NCBI GenBank assembly: GCA_030765055.1
Contig: CM060953.1
Span: 193,604,933-193,668,932, forward strand
Direction of reading: 5' to 3'
From: Mantis religiosa
Lineage: Eukaryota > Arthropoda > Insecta > Mantodea > Mantidae
Length of the DNA stretch: 64,000 nucleotides
Shown: piece by piece, positions 61,295-64,000 of the stretch
Numbering within the stretch: the first letter of the stretch is position 1
Layout: every line of letters begins with the position of its first letter
Notes under the pieces: generated by a model
The model's input: only the letters and a program-made list of their open reading frames with translations
The model's database searches: none
What the model was told of the DNA's origin: nothing
Made by a program: the position numbers and the translations under genes

Positions 61295-63114
61295 CACGGT
61301 GTTCATTTTTATTTGTGATTTTACCGCACAAAATTTGACGTCATCAATAGCTTCGCTGATGGAGCGAGTTTATACACGATTCCCCTAGCGGCTTGCGATC
61401 GTATTTGATGTACTGACAGCAGCTTTGAGGTCTCCCTTTACTGGCAGCTAAATATTGTGACTTTGTTGGTTCGTGAAATGAAAAGTCCAATTACACAAAC
61501 TCAACAATGTTCTTTATTTCCACCGACTTACAGTTAAACTCTTGCCAATTACACAGAATTACGTGCTGCACACAATTACAATTCACCAGTTCGTCCGTTA
61601 CAATTTCACTTGCACTAGTAATTACGGACAATACTCCGATACACATACACAGTTACGTACAGTCTTCCGTTGCACAATCTTCTCGTTCATTAACACGTCA
61701 CTGACTAACTCTTACACCAAGAACTGCGACTGTCTCCTCACTCACACTAACTAACTGACTAGCTGCAGCCCTTTTTATAGGCATCTCGCCGTCTTCTCGG
61801 CTTTTCTTGTTCCCAGGCGAAGATTCCAGTAGATGAAAGATCCCGTAATTTCCAGAACAGGTGGAAGAGAAACAGACCGCACAATCATGTTTTTTTCCCC
61901 TAGCCATCCCTGTCACCACTATAAGACGGACGAGGGGGAGGCGTGGCTAACACGGACCTCCCCTGTCTTCCGCTCTCAGCTGCTTCCATAGGGTGTTCCA
62001 ACGCCCGGGTGACAATATACTATTTGAGAGGTGGGTCTGCGTAATTTCGCCTGGCACGTAGATACGATAACTGCTTTTAAAAAAACTATATACTGCAATG
62101 CAGTGCACTGCAAAGCTAATTATGCAGCCATAAAGTATAGCATGAAGAATGTACGAAATGAAGCTCAATGAACACTTATTTCACAATGAACATCTGTTTT
62201 TCTGTTACAGTAGACATATATGCATATTGTAAACCTGTCACATAAAATAGAAATATTTCAATTTGATCTCAATTCTTTTCTATCACCTACAGTTTCCTCA
62301 CAATGTAACTTCACTACAAACCAGAAAATTAGCAGAACATTTTCTAGAAATGAAAAATAAATTAGTGTTACAATATGTACAAAGCTTTCATCCAAGACTA
62401 AACAAGAAAATATCTCTAGTACATAGTCTTATGTGTCCATTTTCTTATATTTCCTTTCTCTCTTCCCCTTAAACACTGTCTGTATTGCGAGAAGGTATGC
62501 TTGAGGTCTTTTTGTCATAACATTATTTATTACTTCTAGATTGGGACCAGTCACTTTATAGCGTCTAGTGTCTATTTGCGAGTAACTTCTCCTGTCTCTT
62601 GGAAATGCTTGATGCAACTGCTGGTTTTAAAAGACATAAGGATACCAACATTAATAGATATTTTAATTAAGCGTGAGAATGACAAAAAATTTATATCATA
62701 TACTGATAAAACGTAAGACGTTTATGTTACAAACAAAAGCATGTCAATTTGACGTTACCTGGACACTTTTGACAACATTACGCTCCGAGGGACTTGTCTG
62801 AATGCTGGATAGCTTTGCATAAACTCCTCTATGCAGCGATTTAAACTATATAGGTCGCACCAATTTTAATGCCGGTACGAAAGTAGCATTCAACTATGAA
62901 GACGCTGTGTTCTTTGTTCAATTCCAGGGGAAGCTGGTTGTAGTTACCAGAGCAACCACACTCAGAGCGCTGTAATTTACTTAATGTTCCGCAAAAATTA
63001 GCGCTTCTTCTCCGTAGAGGGCACTATGGTTTAAAGATAGACTCACCAGTCAACCATGACGTCATTCTTGCTCAACTGGAGGGCGGGAAATAACGAATAA
63101 AAATGAACACCGTG
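61295..63114. mobile_element. 1.8-kb inverted-repeat element (CACGGTG ends) carrying an LTR
   Basis: Ends CACGGTGTTCATTTTTATTT and, reversed, CACGGTGTTCATTTTTATTC, then diverging copies of ...TTTTACCGC/TTTCCCGC; TA flanks at 61293-61294 and 63115-63116. A solo LTR (61456-62014) has inserted. The interior (62019-63080) has no recognisable transposase. Confidence 0.72.
61456..62014 (-). repeat. Solo LTR with 4-bp target duplication, inverted
   Basis: Starts TGTGACTTTGTTGGTTCG, ends CCCGGGTGACA, flanked by ATAT (61452-61455 and 62015-62018). 559 bp, opposite in orientation to the LTR at 60802. Confidence 0.87.
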
Positions 63115-63116
63115 TA

Positions 63117-63339
63117 CTGAAGGGTGCTTCCACCTATTTGTTGATAAGAATTTACACACATTCTGTTACGTAAGGTATTTAATTCATAGTGTTATTATAA
63201 TATAAATCCAGTATATATTTTAGAATATATTAACAAAAATGATCACATTAAATAAGAATGTAATTTACATCACAGAACAAGGTATGTAATGACAGCAGAG
63301 GCGACCGTTTAAAAGATGTGGGGGAACAGAGCACCTGGG
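63117..63339. other. No recognised features
   Basis: AT-rich, nothing seen. Confidence 0.4.
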
Positions 63340-63777
63340 TCAAAAACACTGTGAATCAACTTTCTGTTTGCTTGGATAACCTTTGAGGAATGTGTGGAAT
63401 CGGGAGTTGTGCATTTTGAGAAGATTTTCACTTGACGTACTGGATTCTTTCAGACGGAGTGGCGTGCCGAGGAATTTCCAAGAATAAACTTCCTTCTTCC
63501 GGCAGCAAAGTGAATAAAAGAACAGTATGGCGGGGAAATGATTGATTACACCACGTCGAGAGAAAGGCGTTTCCGAGAGATTTAACCTTATTGGAACTGC
63601 AAGGCCAAAACTGTGTGAAATTCCCATGAATACAAACATTTGAAACGGCACAGATTTAGCGACACACGGCTCCTCGAAATGTGCAACTTGATGTCGAAAA
63701 ACCATTGCTAGGTTCCTTGCTTTATTATCAAGAATCTGGGAAAAAAAGAACTTAAAACTTTCGCAAGAGTGTTGCAC
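63340..63777 (-). CDS. Hypothetical ORF, 145 codons
   Basis: An uninterrupted minus-strand frame that starts MQHSCESFKFFFSQILDNKA and ends PSKQKVDSQCF. It is long for non-coding DNA of this composition. It has mixed hydrophobic segments but no motif, signal peptide or domain I know. A second possible start is MVFRHQV. There are no neighbouring genes. It could be an exon read-through, an unknown transposon fragment or chance. Confidence 0.25.
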   Translation of the reverse strand: MQHSCESFKFFFSQILDNKARNLAMVFRHQVAHFEEPCVAKSVPFQMFVFMGISHSFGLAVPIRLNLSETPFSRRGVINHFPAILFFYSLCCRKKEVYSWKFLGTPLRLKESSTSSENLLKMHNSRFHTFLKGYPSKQKVDSQCF

Positions 63778-63983
63778 TTATGTAAGCTTCTCGATATGCT
63801 ATTTGGCTATTATTACCAAAGATTGTTTTCCTTTCTTTCTTTTATATTAATGGAGATGAACATTTGTAGAAATAGTTCAAGAAAACATTTCGTTATGAGG
63901 TAAGCGTCAAGGAAAACTGATTCAATTGTACGATGTTTAAAAGCGGGTCGTAAAAGTTCATATTCTTAACAAGTAGTTCTCGC
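63778..63983. other. No recognised features
   Basis: AT-rich, nothing seen. Confidence 0.4.
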
Positions 63984-64000
63984 CTCGGTAGCGTAGATGG
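63984..64000 (+). repeat. Start of a tRNA-derived SINE at the window edge
   Basis: CGCCTCGGTAGCGTAGATGG-like ending matches an A-box (TAGCGTAGATGG) and the head of the fourth SINE family. Cut by the window end. Confidence 0.5.

Overview
The window is animal, most probably insect, nuclear DNA. The evidence is one intron-rich kinesin gene with GT/AG exon borders spread over about 37 kb, AT-rich introns, and many layers of eukaryotic transposable elements. The mix (Penelope-like elements, mariner, Tigger/pogo, hAT, DD82E Tc1-type elements, several tRNA-derived SINE families, solo LTRs) fits a large-genome insect such as a cockroach or termite. That placement is inference. I found no prokaryotic genes, rRNA, functional tRNA or CRISPR.

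The only host gene I can support is on the minus strand: a kinesin-3 of the KIF13/Khc-73 type. Eleven exons run from 39492-39646 (P-loop) down to 2381-2543. They join in one open frame of 611 codons with matching phases. They cover the motor domain from the P-loop onward, the neck and coiled coil, the FHA domain and part of the stalk. The start of the motor was not found between 39647 and 64000, so it is probably beyond the right edge. The tail lies beyond the left edge.

Everything else sits in introns or flanking DNA and is repeat. At 92-14210 there is a decayed mariner, a 653-bp TA-flanked MITE, a Tigger/pogo element carrying nested insertions, and a dense block of Penelope-like elements (PLEs) with YVDD reverse transcriptase and GIY-YIG nuclease domains. 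At 15.6-22 kb there is a hAT-type MITE, a second mariner, a 5'-truncated RNase-H LINE with a 13-bp target duplication, and a nearly complete DD82E (Sailor-like) transposon. At 22-45 kb there are SINEs, palindromic tRNA-like repeats, LINE tails, a Merlin-like fragment, PLE fold-backs, a hAT remnant and a second DD82E-like pseudogene. From 46 to 64 kb there are solo LTRs, a long inverted repeat, a LINE tail, a three-deep nested insertion, a TTAA-flanked Kolobok-like element, an orphan tRNA-Leu primer-binding site, a 108-bp satellite grown from a SINE body, and a 1.8-kb inverted-repeat element.

The most interesting signal is a set of hammerhead-ribozyme-like motifs in the 3' ends of several distinct PLE lineages. 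In four of five lineages the catalytic core overlaps the last codons of the element's protein in one conserved phase (Ala-Glu/Asp-Asp). Stem I changes by compensatory substitution between lineages, and stem III is self-complementary. Many of these ribozyme-bearing ends lie in inverted fold-back units. Six of those units, 79 bp to 1.6 kb long, are flanked by target duplications of 8 to 13 bp, so they look mobile.
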